From: Exiguobacterium artemiae 255-15
GTDB taxonomy: Bacteria > Bacillota > Bacilli > Exiguobacteriales > Exiguobacteriaceae
Direction of reading: 5' to 3'
DNA length: 64,000 nucleotides
NCBI RefSeq assembly: GCF_000019905.1
Contig: NC_010556.1
Coordinates: 2,444,001-2,508,000 of the forward strand
This document shows, in pieces, positions 53,334 to 60,689 of the stretch. Numbering within the stretch: the stretch's first letter is position 1; every line of letters starts with the position of its first letter. The translations under genes were made by a program, and so were the position numbers. The notes under the pieces are model-generated. The model saw nothing but the letters and a program-made list of their open reading frames with translations. It was not told the origin of the DNA and did not search any database.

Positions 53334-54092
53334 TTATAACGCGACGGAAGCCACGACTTCGCCGGTCGGTTTTTCTAAATCCGGTTCAGGTTCGACTGTG
53401 ATGGCGACCGCATCAATTGTTCCGTCTCCTTTGATCGGGAAGACAGCTGCCGCTTCCCCGTCCTGTTCGATGACCCCGTTCGCACGAGGCGTATCACCTT
53501 GAATCGTCCAAAGTTGATACAACTCACCCTTCTTCAGCGGCGGTAAATCTTTCAGTTGGACAAGCATGAATTCCTGATCATCTTTTGTAAAAATCATGCT
53601 TGACCCCTTAATTGAGGTCGTACTTTCAAAGTTGCCCATTCCTTTGACTTCGTCCATCGCAAACTCTTCCGCCGGAGAAGACTCGTCTTGCGACAAGAAG
53701 TAGGCGTTGGCACCAAGTGACAGGATCAAGGCGGCTGCGATACTCATCAACCATCCGAGCGGCACAGACCGTTTTTTCTCTTTCTTCGATCGTGCTGCGT
53801 CGAGGTCAGACAAGTGCGTCTCCTCTACAGCCGGTTTTTCAACTGCTGCTTGCACCGGTTTTTGTCCTTGTTTCGTCGATCCAAGGACTTCACCGAGAAT
53901 TCTTGACTTCATGCCGGTTGGTATCGGTCGTTCCGGAAGTGATTCCGCGATGGGCAGCATCAAGTCTTGCATTTCTTGGAGCGCCTGTTTGCAGTCATCA
54001 CAAGTCGCCAAGTGTGCCTCGAACGCGTCGCGATCGGCAGCTGATAATGTTCCGTTGAAGTAATCGATTAAATCATGACAACGTTCTTCCAT
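53334..54092 (-). CDS. Anti-sigma factor with zinc-finger and RskA-like domain
   Basis: The 252-aa protein has an N-terminal ZAS-type zinc finger (H...ATCDDC, Cys near residues 31 and 34 and an upstream His/Cys in ERCHDL), a transmembrane helix near 112-130, and an extracellular RskA-type domain (about 165-250). It binds and inhibits the ECF sigma factor encoded just upstream. I start it at the ATG at 54092, overlapping the sigma stop codon (TGATG), with GGGAGGG before it. The trigger for release is not visible. Confidence 0.85.
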   Translation of the reverse strand: MEERCHDLIDYFNGTLSAADRDAFEAHLATCDDCKQALQEMQDLMLPIAESLPERPIPTGMKSRILGEVLGSTKQGQKPVQAAVEKPAVEETHLSDLDAARSKKEKKRSVPLGWLMSIAAALILSLGANAYFLSQDESSPAEEFAMDEVKGMGNFESTTSIKGSSMIFTKDDQEFMLVQLKDLPPLKKGELYQLWTIQGDTPRANGVIEQDGEAAAVFPIKGDGTIDAVAITVEPEPDLEKPTGEVVASVAL

Positions 54093-54637
54093 CAACGTTC
54101 CCTCCCGTCTAGTAATTTCCGGAGTGCCTGGATAGCACTCCTTATTCTGGTTTTCACCGTTCCAAGCGGTAAATTAAGCTGATCTGAAATTTGTTGTTGT
54201 GTCAGGCCTTTAAAATAAACGAGTTCAATTAACTCTTGTTGATCGGGTTTCAGTTCATTGACGGCATCGCGGACTTCCGTCGCTGTTTCCCGCTGCATGA
54301 CCGTCCGTTCGACCGGTTCATCATATCCGCCGTCCCGCTCCTCGACTTCAATCGTCGGTTGGCGTTTCTCGCGTCTCAGACAGTCGAGCGCTGCATTGCG
54401 GGTAATCGTTAATATCCAAGAGGAGAACTTTCCTTTATCGGTATTAAAATCGACCCGTCCGTTCCAAATCTTCATCCAGACTTCCTGGATGACTTCTTCT
54501 GATAAACGATCATTGTTCGTAAAGCGATGAGCGAATGAAAACAACAGCCTTTCATACTTGTCATACAGTACTTCGAGAGCTTGTTCATCTCCACTGCGCA
54601 TCTGATGATAAAGCGATTCATCGGATTGAGTATGCAT
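54092..54637 (-). CDS. ECF-type sigma factor, SigK/YlaC-like group
   Basis: The 181-aa sigma-70 protein has region 2 (LLFSFAHRFTNNDRLSEEVI to IWNGRVDFN, about 30-70) and region 4 (ELIELVYFKGLTQQQISDQL, 135-154), with the LPLGTVKTRIRSAIQ recognition helix. It directs RNA polymerase to a stress regulon and is held by its cognate anti-sigma factor. The ATG at 54637 follows AAGGAGGAG. Regulon unknown. In mycobacteria the anti-sigma partner pair is SigK-RskA. Confidence 0.85.
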   Translation of the reverse strand: MHTQSDESLYHQMRSGDEQALEVLYDKYERLLFSFAHRFTNNDRLSEEVIQEVWMKIWNGRVDFNTDKGKFSSWILTITRNAALDCLRREKRQPTIEVEERDGGYDEPVERTVMQRETATEVRDAVNELKPDQQELIELVYFKGLTQQQISDQLNLPLGTVKTRIRSAIQALRKLLDGRER

Positions 54638-54790
54638 CCTTCTCCTCCTTGGTGATCAGTCAGCCTTATCATATAGTATACGCAAGCTGACGCAAAATCG
54701 TTTTAGTTTTTTCACTTTATTTCATTTTTTTGTCCACCACATCCATATTCCCTATTCCGCTAAAAAATATAGCTGAAAAAAGCGGTTAGA

Positions 54791-54815
54791 TTGACAGCAA
54801 TACCGTGATGGGCAT
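54791..54815 (+). promoter_or_regulatory. cstR promoter with CstR-like operator
   Basis: TTGACA at 54791-54796 is a perfect -35; a plausible -10 TAGCAT follows after 18 bases (54815-54820). In the spacer lies ATACCGTGATGGGCAT (54800-54815), which has the ATACC/GGG half-site arrangement seen in CsoR-family operators. Autoregulation of cstR is likely but unproven. Confidence 0.5.
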
Positions 54816-54866
54816 AGCATAAAGGTATCGAACAGACGGATTGCATCTTAGAATGGAGGAAAATGA

Positions 54867-55130
54867 ATGGATTACGATCGTAAAATGAAGAACCGGGTCA
54901 GCCGGATCGAAGGACAACTTCGCGGTATCTTGCGAATGATGGAAGAAGGACAGGATTGCCGTGATGTCATCACGCAACTGTCGGCTGCCCGCTCCGCCAT
55001 TGACCGGACGATTGGTGTCGTCGTCAGCTCCAATCTGATCGAGTGTGTCAAAGAAGCCGAACAATCCGGCGAAGGACAGACGGAGGAATTGGTTAAGGAA
55101 GCCGTGAACTTGCTGGTAAAAAGCCGCTAA
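54867..55130 (+). CDS. cstR: CstR persulfide-sensing repressor
   Basis: The 87-aa all-helical protein belongs to the CsoR/RcnR family. Cys31 (GQDCRDVI) and Cys60 (NLIECV) match the Cys31/Cys60 pair of Staphylococcus aureus CstR; the metal-binding His of CsoR is replaced by Asn56. The sequence MDYDRKMKNRVSRIEGQL is close to CstR. CstR senses polysulfides through di- or trisulfide formation and controls sulfide-detoxification genes. Here none of cstA, cstB or sqr lies next to it. Monocistronic with a terminator; the ATG has GGAGG upstream. Confidence 0.85.
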   Translation: MDYDRKMKNRVSRIEGQLRGILRMMEEGQDCRDVITQLSAARSAIDRTIGVVVSSNLIECVKEAEQSGEGQTEELVKEAVNLLVKSR

Positions 55131-55152
55131 TCGATTCCTTGGAATCGTTGAT

Positions 55153-55192
55153 AGTCTTGCTCTGCTTGGATGCGGTGCAAGACTTATTTTTG
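55153..55192 (+). terminator. Terminator of cstR
   Basis: AGTCTTGC (55153-55160) pairs with GCAAGACT (55177-55184) around a 16-base loop with some further pairing; T5 follows. Confidence 0.7.
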
Positions 55193-55278
55193 TTTCCGCT
55201 GTATGTTTTGGAATCGAGATAAAAAGGAACAATAAAAGGCATGACGAAAAGTGACTTGAACATGAGGAGGAACCGAAT

Positions 55279-55803
55279 ATGGCTACGTATCAACTCGATC
55301 AGGACCACAGCTCCATCACATTCTCAGTCAAACACATGATGATTTCAAAGGTTAAAGGAGAGTTTCGTGACTTTACCTTCGATGTCAGTGGAGAAGCACA
55401 TGATTTGGAAAACGCTTCTGCTGTCGTAACGATTCCGGTCGCTACGATAGACACACGCAGTGCGGACCGCGATACACATTTGAAATCAGCTGATTTCTTC
55501 GATGTCGAGCAGTATCCGAACATTACTTACCGTGTGACTTCGTTTAAAAAACACGCCGGTGACGAATATGAAGTGACCGGTGATTTGACGATTAAGGATG
55601 TTACGCGGACAGAAACGTTTAAGGTCGAGTATGAAGGCAGCGGTGTTGATCCTTGGGGTAATACACGTTCCGGTTTTGAAGTCGACGGGAAGATCAAACG
55701 GGAAGACTACAATCTCACCTGGAACGTCGCGCTCGAAGCCGGAGGTGTTCTGGTCGGCAGTGATGTGAAGTTCCAATTGCACCTCGAGTTCATTCACGGG
55801 TAA
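55279..55803 (+). CDS. YceI-family lipocalin-like protein
   Basis: The 174-aa protein is a YceI domain: WDPWGNT-like and GRV motifs are recognisable in DQDHSSITFSVKHMM, IDTRSADRDTHLKSADFF and WGNTRSGFEVDGKIKR. YceI beta-barrels bind amphiphilic lipids such as polyisoprenoids. No signal peptide, so it is cytoplasmic as in other Firmicutes. The ATG has AGGAGGAAC. The neighbouring genes do not reveal a pathway. Confidence 0.85.
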   Translation: MATYQLDQDHSSITFSVKHMMISKVKGEFRDFTFDVSGEAHDLENASAVVTIPVATIDTRSADRDTHLKSADFFDVEQYPNITYRVTSFKKHAGDEYEVTGDLTIKDVTRTETFKVEYEGSGVDPWGNTRSGFEVDGKIKREDYNLTWNVALEAGGVLVGSDVKFQLHLEFIHG

Positions 55804-55839
55804 TTATTAGAGATCATAGTAGATGTAGGGGGAAATCAG

Positions 55840-56643
55840 ATGACAGTTTCACTTTTTATTGATGTTGCATGTAAGACCGGGGAGTCGCCCGTCTATGACG
55901 CTAAAACAAAACGATTTTATTTCGTCGATATTCCGGGCAAGCTTCTTTTTTCATATGATTTAACGACAGAGGCTTTAAAACCGTACCAAGTACCAAGTGC
56001 CATCACCTCGATCGCTTTGACGGATGCGCCGGATTTCCTTCGTGTCACGTCGGCACATGGTTTCGGAACGTTTGATTTAAAGGAAGGACACCTCTCACTG
56101 GAAACCCAATTGACGCTTCCTGACTCCGACCGGATGAATGACGGGAAACTTGATCCATCGGGTCAGTATGTGGCCGGAAGTATCAATGAAGAGGACGGCG
56201 AGACCGCTTCCCTCTATCGTCTGCGTCATGACGGTTCCGTCGATGTCCTCCTCGAAAACTTAACGAACTCGAACGGACTCGTTTGGTCCGAGGACGGTAA
56301 GACACTTTATCACATCGATACGCCAACGAAAAAAGTCTATGCCTTCGACTATGTTGCGGATCAACCTTTGACGAACCGTCGGGTGGCAATCGATTTAGAG
56401 GACGAAGATGGTTTCCCGGACGGCATGACAAAAGATACGGAAGGTCATGTCTTCATCGCCCATTACGCTGGGTCGTGCTTAACACGCTGGAATCTTGAAA
56501 CCGGTGAAAAACTCGCCCATATCGATTTCCCGGTTTCAAATCCGACTTGCCCGATTCTGTATGAAGACCGGTTACTCGTCACGACAGCAGCAGACGGGGA
56601 CGATTCCGAACATGCTGGAGCCGTTTTCGAAGTGACGTATTGA
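55840..56643 (+). CDS. SMP-30/gluconolactonase-like beta-propeller protein
   Basis: The 267-aa protein has the SMP-30 pattern of a six-bladed propeller with a single metal ion: GESPVYDAKTKRFYFVDI, NDGKLDPSGQYVAG, LTNSNGLVWSEDGKTLYHID and DEDGFPDGMTKD, with Glu15 and the Asn/Asp residues as probable metal ligands. It would hydrolyse a sugar lactone. It lies 36 bases after the YceI gene, without a terminator, and may be co-transcribed. The substrate is unknown. Confidence 0.85.
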   Translation: MTVSLFIDVACKTGESPVYDAKTKRFYFVDIPGKLLFSYDLTTEALKPYQVPSAITSIALTDAPDFLRVTSAHGFGTFDLKEGHLSLETQLTLPDSDRMNDGKLDPSGQYVAGSINEEDGETASLYRLRHDGSVDVLLENLTNSNGLVWSEDGKTLYHIDTPTKKVYAFDYVADQPLTNRRVAIDLEDEDGFPDGMTKDTEGHVFIAHYAGSCLTRWNLETGEKLAHIDFPVSNPTCPILYEDRLLVTTAADGDDSEHAGAVFEVTY

Positions 56644-56650
56644 CACATTT

Positions 56651-56677
56651 ACTCCCTCATGAGAGGGAGTTTTTTTG
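56651..56677 (+). terminator. Terminator of the SMP-30 gene
   Basis: ACTCCCTCATGAGAGGGAGT (56651-56670) is a compact hairpin followed by T7. Confidence 0.85.
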
Positions 56678-56687
56678 TGGACGTCTG

Positions 56688-56713
56688 TACTAAAACAGGC
56701 GATACTAAAACAG
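56688..56713 (+). repeat. Tandem direct repeat before the MBL hydrolase gene
   Basis: TACTAAAACAG occurs at 56688-56698 and again at 56703-56713, with a centre-to-centre spacing of 15 bases. TATATT (56719-56724) follows as a possible -10, without a good -35, so the repeats may bind an activator or repressor. Confidence 0.5.
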
Positions 56714-56746
56714 AAGTGTATATTAATGACGAGGGAGTGTAACCGG

Positions 56747-57475
56747 ATGCATATTTCGACGATTGAACGACTTCATCAACTGCAAACAACTCCGTCCTTC
56801 TTTCCGGTCAACTGTTACTTATTCGAAGAAGCCGACAGTCTCACCCTGATTGATACGGGGATTTCACTGAATGCCAAAGCCATCTATTCTGCCATCAAGT
56901 CGTTTGACAAACCGTTACAATCGATCATCCTGACGCATGCTCATGCCGATCATGTCGGATCCCTTGATTTTTTAGCGAGCGCTTTTCCGCTTGCCAAAGT
57001 CTCAATCAGTTACCGGGACGCCGCTCTCCTCAGCGGCGATGAGTCGTTGCGTGAAGGCGAGACGACACCGCTGAAAGGCGGGATTCCGAAAAACATCAAA
57101 ACCCGTCCGGATCGGTTGCTCGAAAGCGGTCAACAGGTCGGCAGTTTAAGTGTCATTGCTTCTCCGGGACACACACCAGGTTCCATCTCCCTGTGGCATG
57201 AAGGCAGCAGGACGTTGATTGCCGGTGACGCCTTCCAAACCCAAGGTGGTCTGGCGGTGTCGGGGGACACACGTTGGCAGTTCCCCTTCCCGTCGCTTGC
57301 GACCTGGGATAAGGAAGTCGCCCTCCAATCGGCACATCAGTTGACGGAATTGACACCGGACGTCCTCGCGGTTGGTCACGGACCGCTCGTCGTCGCACCA
57401 AGCTTCGATATGCGCCAGGCAGTCGACCGGTTCGAACAGCTCTTATCCTCGAAAAAGCGCAACGGTTATACGTAA
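56747..57475 (+). CDS. Metallo-beta-lactamase-fold hydrolase
   Basis: A 242-aa MBL-fold enzyme. HAHADHVG holds the HxHxDH metal motif (about residues 64-70), and the other ligands lie in SPGHTPGS, IAGDAF and VGHGP. The substrate may be a lactone, thioester or nucleotide; it is not a clear persulfide dioxygenase. The start at ATG 56747 follows GAGGGAGTG. Monocistronic, downstream of a tandem repeat. Confidence 0.82.
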   Translation: MHISTIERLHQLQTTPSFFPVNCYLFEEADSLTLIDTGISLNAKAIYSAIKSFDKPLQSIILTHAHADHVGSLDFLASAFPLAKVSISYRDAALLSGDESLREGETTPLKGGIPKNIKTRPDRLLESGQQVGSLSVIASPGHTPGSISLWHEGSRTLIAGDAFQTQGGLAVSGDTRWQFPFPSLATWDKEVALQSAHQLTELTPDVLAVGHGPLVVAPSFDMRQAVDRFEQLLSSKKRNGYT

Positions 57476-57491
57476 AAAAATCAGCTGGTTC

Positions 57492-57557
57492 AAAAAAATC
57501 CGGACATTTTCCTGCTCCTCATTTAGAAATGAAGAGTAGAAGATGTCCGGATTTTTT
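57492..57557. terminator. Bidirectional terminator
   Basis: AAAAAATCCGGACAT (from 57493) pairs with ATGTCCGGATTTTTT (to 57557) with a partly paired interior. It separates the convergent MBL and alpha-glucosidase genes. Confidence 0.85.
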
Positions 57558-57577
57558 CTGTTGACCGTCACCGCCAA

Positions 57578-59188
57578 TTAAGGCATCTCGTATTGGTACA
57601 ACCGGGCTTCGTACGGTGCCAATCGATTGATGTCCGCCGTCTCATAATTCGTCAAAATCAACTGTTCTTCCGGTAAACCGAACGTCGTCGTCACCGGTTC
57701 ATCATGGACGTTTAAGACAATCCGCCAAACCACTCCGTCTAGGACCCTTTCATAGACATACAGGTACGGATCTTGAATCGCCAAATCACGATAAACCCCG
57801 TAAACCATGACCGGATGAGTCTTCCGTAAATCAATCAGTTGCCGGTAAAAAGCCAGCACGGAATGCGGATCCTGTTCCGCTGCTTCGACGTTAATGTCAC
57901 GGTAGTTCGGATTGACCGCCATCCATGGTGTCCCTATAGTAAATCCGGCTGATTGGTCCGTATTCCACTGCATCGGTGTTCGTGAGTTGTCACGCGCCCG
58001 CAACTGCATCGATGACAGGACCGTTCCGGGTGATTCACCGGCCGCAATCCGTTCGGCGTACTGATTTCGAAACGCAACGTCCTGATAGGACTCCGGATCA
58101 GAAAAACGAATGCCGGTCATACCGATTTCTTCGCCCTGATAAATGTACGGAATGCCCGGTAACGTGTGGAGCATCAAACCCAGTAACTTGGCACTTTCGA
58201 CGCGATACCGTTCGCTTCCGAACCGGGTCACCTGACGGGTGTGGTCATGGTTATTCAAGAATTGGGACGCGACACCGCTCGGATAAAGCGCCTCATACCA
58301 ACGCTTCTGGATTTGTTTAAAGCGCGGTAAATCCATCGTCTCCATGTCGTCCGCGACTTCGAAGTGAAACAGCGTTCGCAGCTCATTCCGTTCCTCCCCG
58401 ACATACAGCAACCCGTCTTCCGGGCCGACAAACGGAATCTCACCGACGGTAAAGAGATCGGTTCCCGCCAGTACTTCTTGGTGCATCTCCTGTAAGAACT
58501 CGTGAATGCCCGGTTGATTCCCTAAGTAGGATAATTCCAAAGGATCTGCGACATCATCATACGTCGCCCGTTTCTTGATCAGATTGATGACATCCATCCG
58601 GAAGCCGTCGATTCCTTTATCGGCCCACCACCGCATCATCGTATATACGGCCTGCCGGACAGCAGGATGCTCCCAGTTCAAGTCCGGTTGCTCCGATGCA
58701 AAGGAATGGAAATAATACTGCTCGCGTGTCTCATCCCACGTCCAGGGACTCGGCGCGAAATACGACCGCCAATTGTTCGGCGGCGTTCCTTTGACCCCGT
58801 CCCGCCAAATGTACCAATCGGCTTTCTCGTTCGTCCGACTGCTGCGGGATTCTTTAAACCACGTATGTTGATCACTCGTATGATTGACGACCAAATCAAG
58901 AATCAGTTTCAGTCCTCGTTCATGGGCGGACGCAATCAGTTCTTCCAGATCCGACATCGTTCCCGCCTTCGGCATAATCGAGTAATAATCCGAAATGTCG
59001 TATCCGTTATCGACATCCGGTGATGTATAACAGGGATTTAACCAGATGATATCGACATCCAGGGAAGCGATGTAATCGAGTTTTTCAATTACTCCGCGTA
59101 AATCGCCCATCCCGTCTCCGTTCGAATCTTTAAAACTGCGCCAATACACTTGATAGACAACGGCTTCTTTCCACCAGGCCCGATTCAT
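57578..59188 (-). CDS. GH13 alpha-glucosidase, oligo-1,6-glucosidase type
   Basis: The 536-aa enzyme has the GH13 blocks DLVVNHTSDQH, GFRMDVINLI with the nucleophile Asp, VGEIPF with the acid/base Glu, and NNHDHTRQVTRFG. ADWYIWRDG and the length fit oligo-1,6-glucosidase, MalL or TreC. It splits isomaltose, maltose or trehalose-6-phosphate in the cytoplasm; the substrate cannot be settled. The start at ATG 59188 follows AAAGGAGATG. The left end of the tnpB element begins about 95 bases upstream, so its original upstream region may have been disturbed. Confidence 0.85.
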   Translation of the reverse strand: MNRAWWKEAVVYQVYWRSFKDSNGDGMGDLRGVIEKLDYIASLDVDIIWLNPCYTSPDVDNGYDISDYYSIMPKAGTMSDLEELIASAHERGLKLILDLVVNHTSDQHTWFKESRSSRTNEKADWYIWRDGVKGTPPNNWRSYFAPSPWTWDETREQYYFHSFASEQPDLNWEHPAVRQAVYTMMRWWADKGIDGFRMDVINLIKKRATYDDVADPLELSYLGNQPGIHEFLQEMHQEVLAGTDLFTVGEIPFVGPEDGLLYVGEERNELRTLFHFEVADDMETMDLPRFKQIQKRWYEALYPSGVASQFLNNHDHTRQVTRFGSERYRVESAKLLGLMLHTLPGIPYIYQGEEIGMTGIRFSDPESYQDVAFRNQYAERIAAGESPGTVLSSMQLRARDNSRTPMQWNTDQSAGFTIGTPWMAVNPNYRDINVEAAEQDPHSVLAFYRQLIDLRKTHPVMVYGVYRDLAIQDPYLYVYERVLDGVVWRIVLNVHDEPVTTTFGLPEEQLILTNYETADINRLAPYEARLYQYEMP

Positions 59189-59282
59189 CCCATCATCTCC
59201 TTTGTGATTCAATCGTATTCTAGTTTAGTGTATCAAAAACACGAAAGCCATCGGTTCTTTTTACCAAAATTAGGCGAGAATA

Positions 59283-59313
59283 CTCCCACTTCTAAACGAA
59301 GTGAAAGTGGGAG
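59283..59313 (+). repeat. Left-end palindrome of the tnpB element
   Basis: CTCCCACTTCTAAACGAAGT is followed by GAAAGTGGGAG. The hairpin, with its TCTAAACGAAG loop region, corresponds to the right-end hairpin CCTCCACCTCTAAGCGAAGC, the pairing of ends expected for this family. Confidence 0.75.
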
Positions 59314-59364
59314 ATGAATCGCCAGCCTGTCTTTCGGGTATATTCCCTTCAAAGGAGGTGAAAA

Positions 59365-60527
59365 ATGGTGTTGAAGCACAAGGCCTACAAATTCAGAATC
59401 TATCCGACAAAAGAGCAGGAAATCCTGATCGCGAAGACGATTGGCTGTTCGCGTTTCGTCTTCAACCACTTCCTGGCGAAGTGGGATGAAACGTACAAGA
59501 CCACTGGAAAAGGACTGTCCTACGGCTCTTGTTCCAAAGAAATTCCCTTGTTGAAGCAGGAATTCGACTGGTTGAAAGAAGTCGATAGTACATCTGTTCA
59601 AACGAGCGTCAAATACCTTGCCGATGCGTTTGACCGCTTCTTCAAGAAGCAGAATGAACGCCCTCGATTCAAGTCGAAGCGAAACCCCGTCCAGTCGTAC
59701 AAGACCAACATACAGGGCAAGTCTCAACTTCCTGAAGTCTCGATTGTGTGCAAAAAGCTCAAACTTCCTAAGCTGAAATGGGTACGTTTCGCCTATTCGA
59801 AACAGATCACAGGCCGTATCTTAAATGCCACGATTCAGGTAAGTATTTCGTTTCCCTGCTCGTTGAGCAGAAAATCCACGAAATGCCGAAAGCCAGTTCG
59901 TCCATCGGCGTCGATGTCGGACTCAAAAACTTCGCCACCCTGTCGGACGGAACGATGTACAAGAACGATCGTTACTTCCAAACACTTGAGAAGAAACTGG
60001 TACGCGAACAGCGTAAGCTCTCCAGTCGTCAACGCGTCGCTCTGAATAAAAAAGTCAAGCTTTCCGAGGCGAGGAACTATCAGAAGCAGAAGCGAAAGGT
60101 TGCCCGTATCCACGAGAAGATTGCCAACAAGCGCACTGACTTCCTGCACAAGGTATCGACTGAGATCGTCAAAAACCACGACGTCATCGGCATCGAGACC
60201 TTGCAGGTGAAGAACATGCAGAAGAATCGCAAGTTAAGCAAAGCCATCTCAGACGTCAGTTGGTCGGAGTTCTTCCGCATGCTCAAATACAAGGCGGACT
60301 GGTATGGGAAAACCGTCGTGAAGGTCGGAAAGACCTTCGCATCAAGTCAACTCTGCTCGAGTTGCGGTCATCAACACAAGGACGTGAAACATCTAGGCTT
60401 GCGAGAATGGACATGTCCGAATTGTGGGATCCACCATAATCGTGATGTGAACGCAGGATTGAATCTCAAACGAGAAGCTGAACGTATCTTAGCTTCTTCA
60501 ACCGTCGGGACGACGGGGTTAGCCTGA
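59365..60527 (+). pseudogene. tnpB: Frameshifted tnpB (RNA-guided nuclease of IS605 type)
   Basis: The first half (59365-about 59835; MVLKHKAYKFRIYPTKEQE) is the WED/REC part; the second half, in another frame (about 59832-60527), is the RuvC part with Asp in GVDVGLKNF, Glu in IGIETL, a CSSC...CPNC zinc finger and the last Asp in NRDVNAG. The two frames join at GCCACGATTCAGGT near 59835. All catalytic residues are intact, so only the frame is broken, by net loss of bases. The gene has AAAGGAGGTG before ATG 59365. As written it cannot give a full-length protein, so mobility depends on other copies. Confidence 0.82.
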
Positions 60528-60563
60528 TCAATTTTCGACCGTTAGGTCGGATAACTCAGGAAT

Positions 60564-60594
60564 CCTCCACCTCTAAGCGAAGCGAAGGTGGAGG
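60564..60594 (+). repeat. Right-end palindrome of the tnpB element
   Basis: CCTCCACCTC pairs with GAGGTGGAGG-type bases at 60585-60594 (GAAGGTGGAGG); the loop contains TAAGCGAAGC. It corresponds to the left-end palindrome and lies just before TTCAAC. The guide RNA of this type of element would run into it. Confidence 0.75.
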
Positions 60595-60634
60595 TAGTTC
60601 AACAATTATCAGCAATTATTAAAAAACTCTTTTC

Positions 60635-60649
60635 TTTTTTCTGAAAATT
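60635..60649 (+). promoter_or_regulatory. CodY-like box before the aminotransferase gene
   Basis: TTTTTTCTGAAAATT matches AATTTTCWGAAAATT at 13 of 15 positions. It lies 41 bases before the start codon, just outside the tnpB element's right end. The core promoter is not clear. Confidence 0.4.
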
Positions 60650-60689
60650 CGTTATCCTTGACGACAATACCCAACAAGGAGGAAGACAG

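Larger units (their letters stand above)
59283..60603 (+). mobile_element. IS200/IS605-family element with a single tnpB and no tnpA
   Basis: The left end holds an imperfect palindrome (59283-59313, CTCCCACTTC and GAAGTGAAAGTGGGAG), the right end a related one (60564-60594), followed by TTCAAC (60598-60603), typical of right-end cleavage sites. Between them is one tnpB reading frame and no tyrosine transposase, so the element is of the IS1341 type and would need TnpA from elsewhere. The exact left boundary is uncertain, and the window has no second copy. Such elements have a guide RNA that overlaps the end of tnpB and extends past the right end. Confidence 0.75.

Noticed and set aside
59233-59727. 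A minus-strand ORF over the tnpB element
   Set aside because: It is the reverse of the tnpB coding sequence, with no ribosome binding site or recognisable family.
59821-59850. Programmed frameshifting in tnpB
   Set aside because: No X-XXY-YYZ slippery heptamer is present near the frame change, and missing residues suggest a deletion rather than recoding.
59778-60527. A separate gene starting at an ATG at 59778
   Set aside because: The first 15 or so residues of that frame are out of register with the TnpB family; the real protein begins at 59365 and is interrupted.
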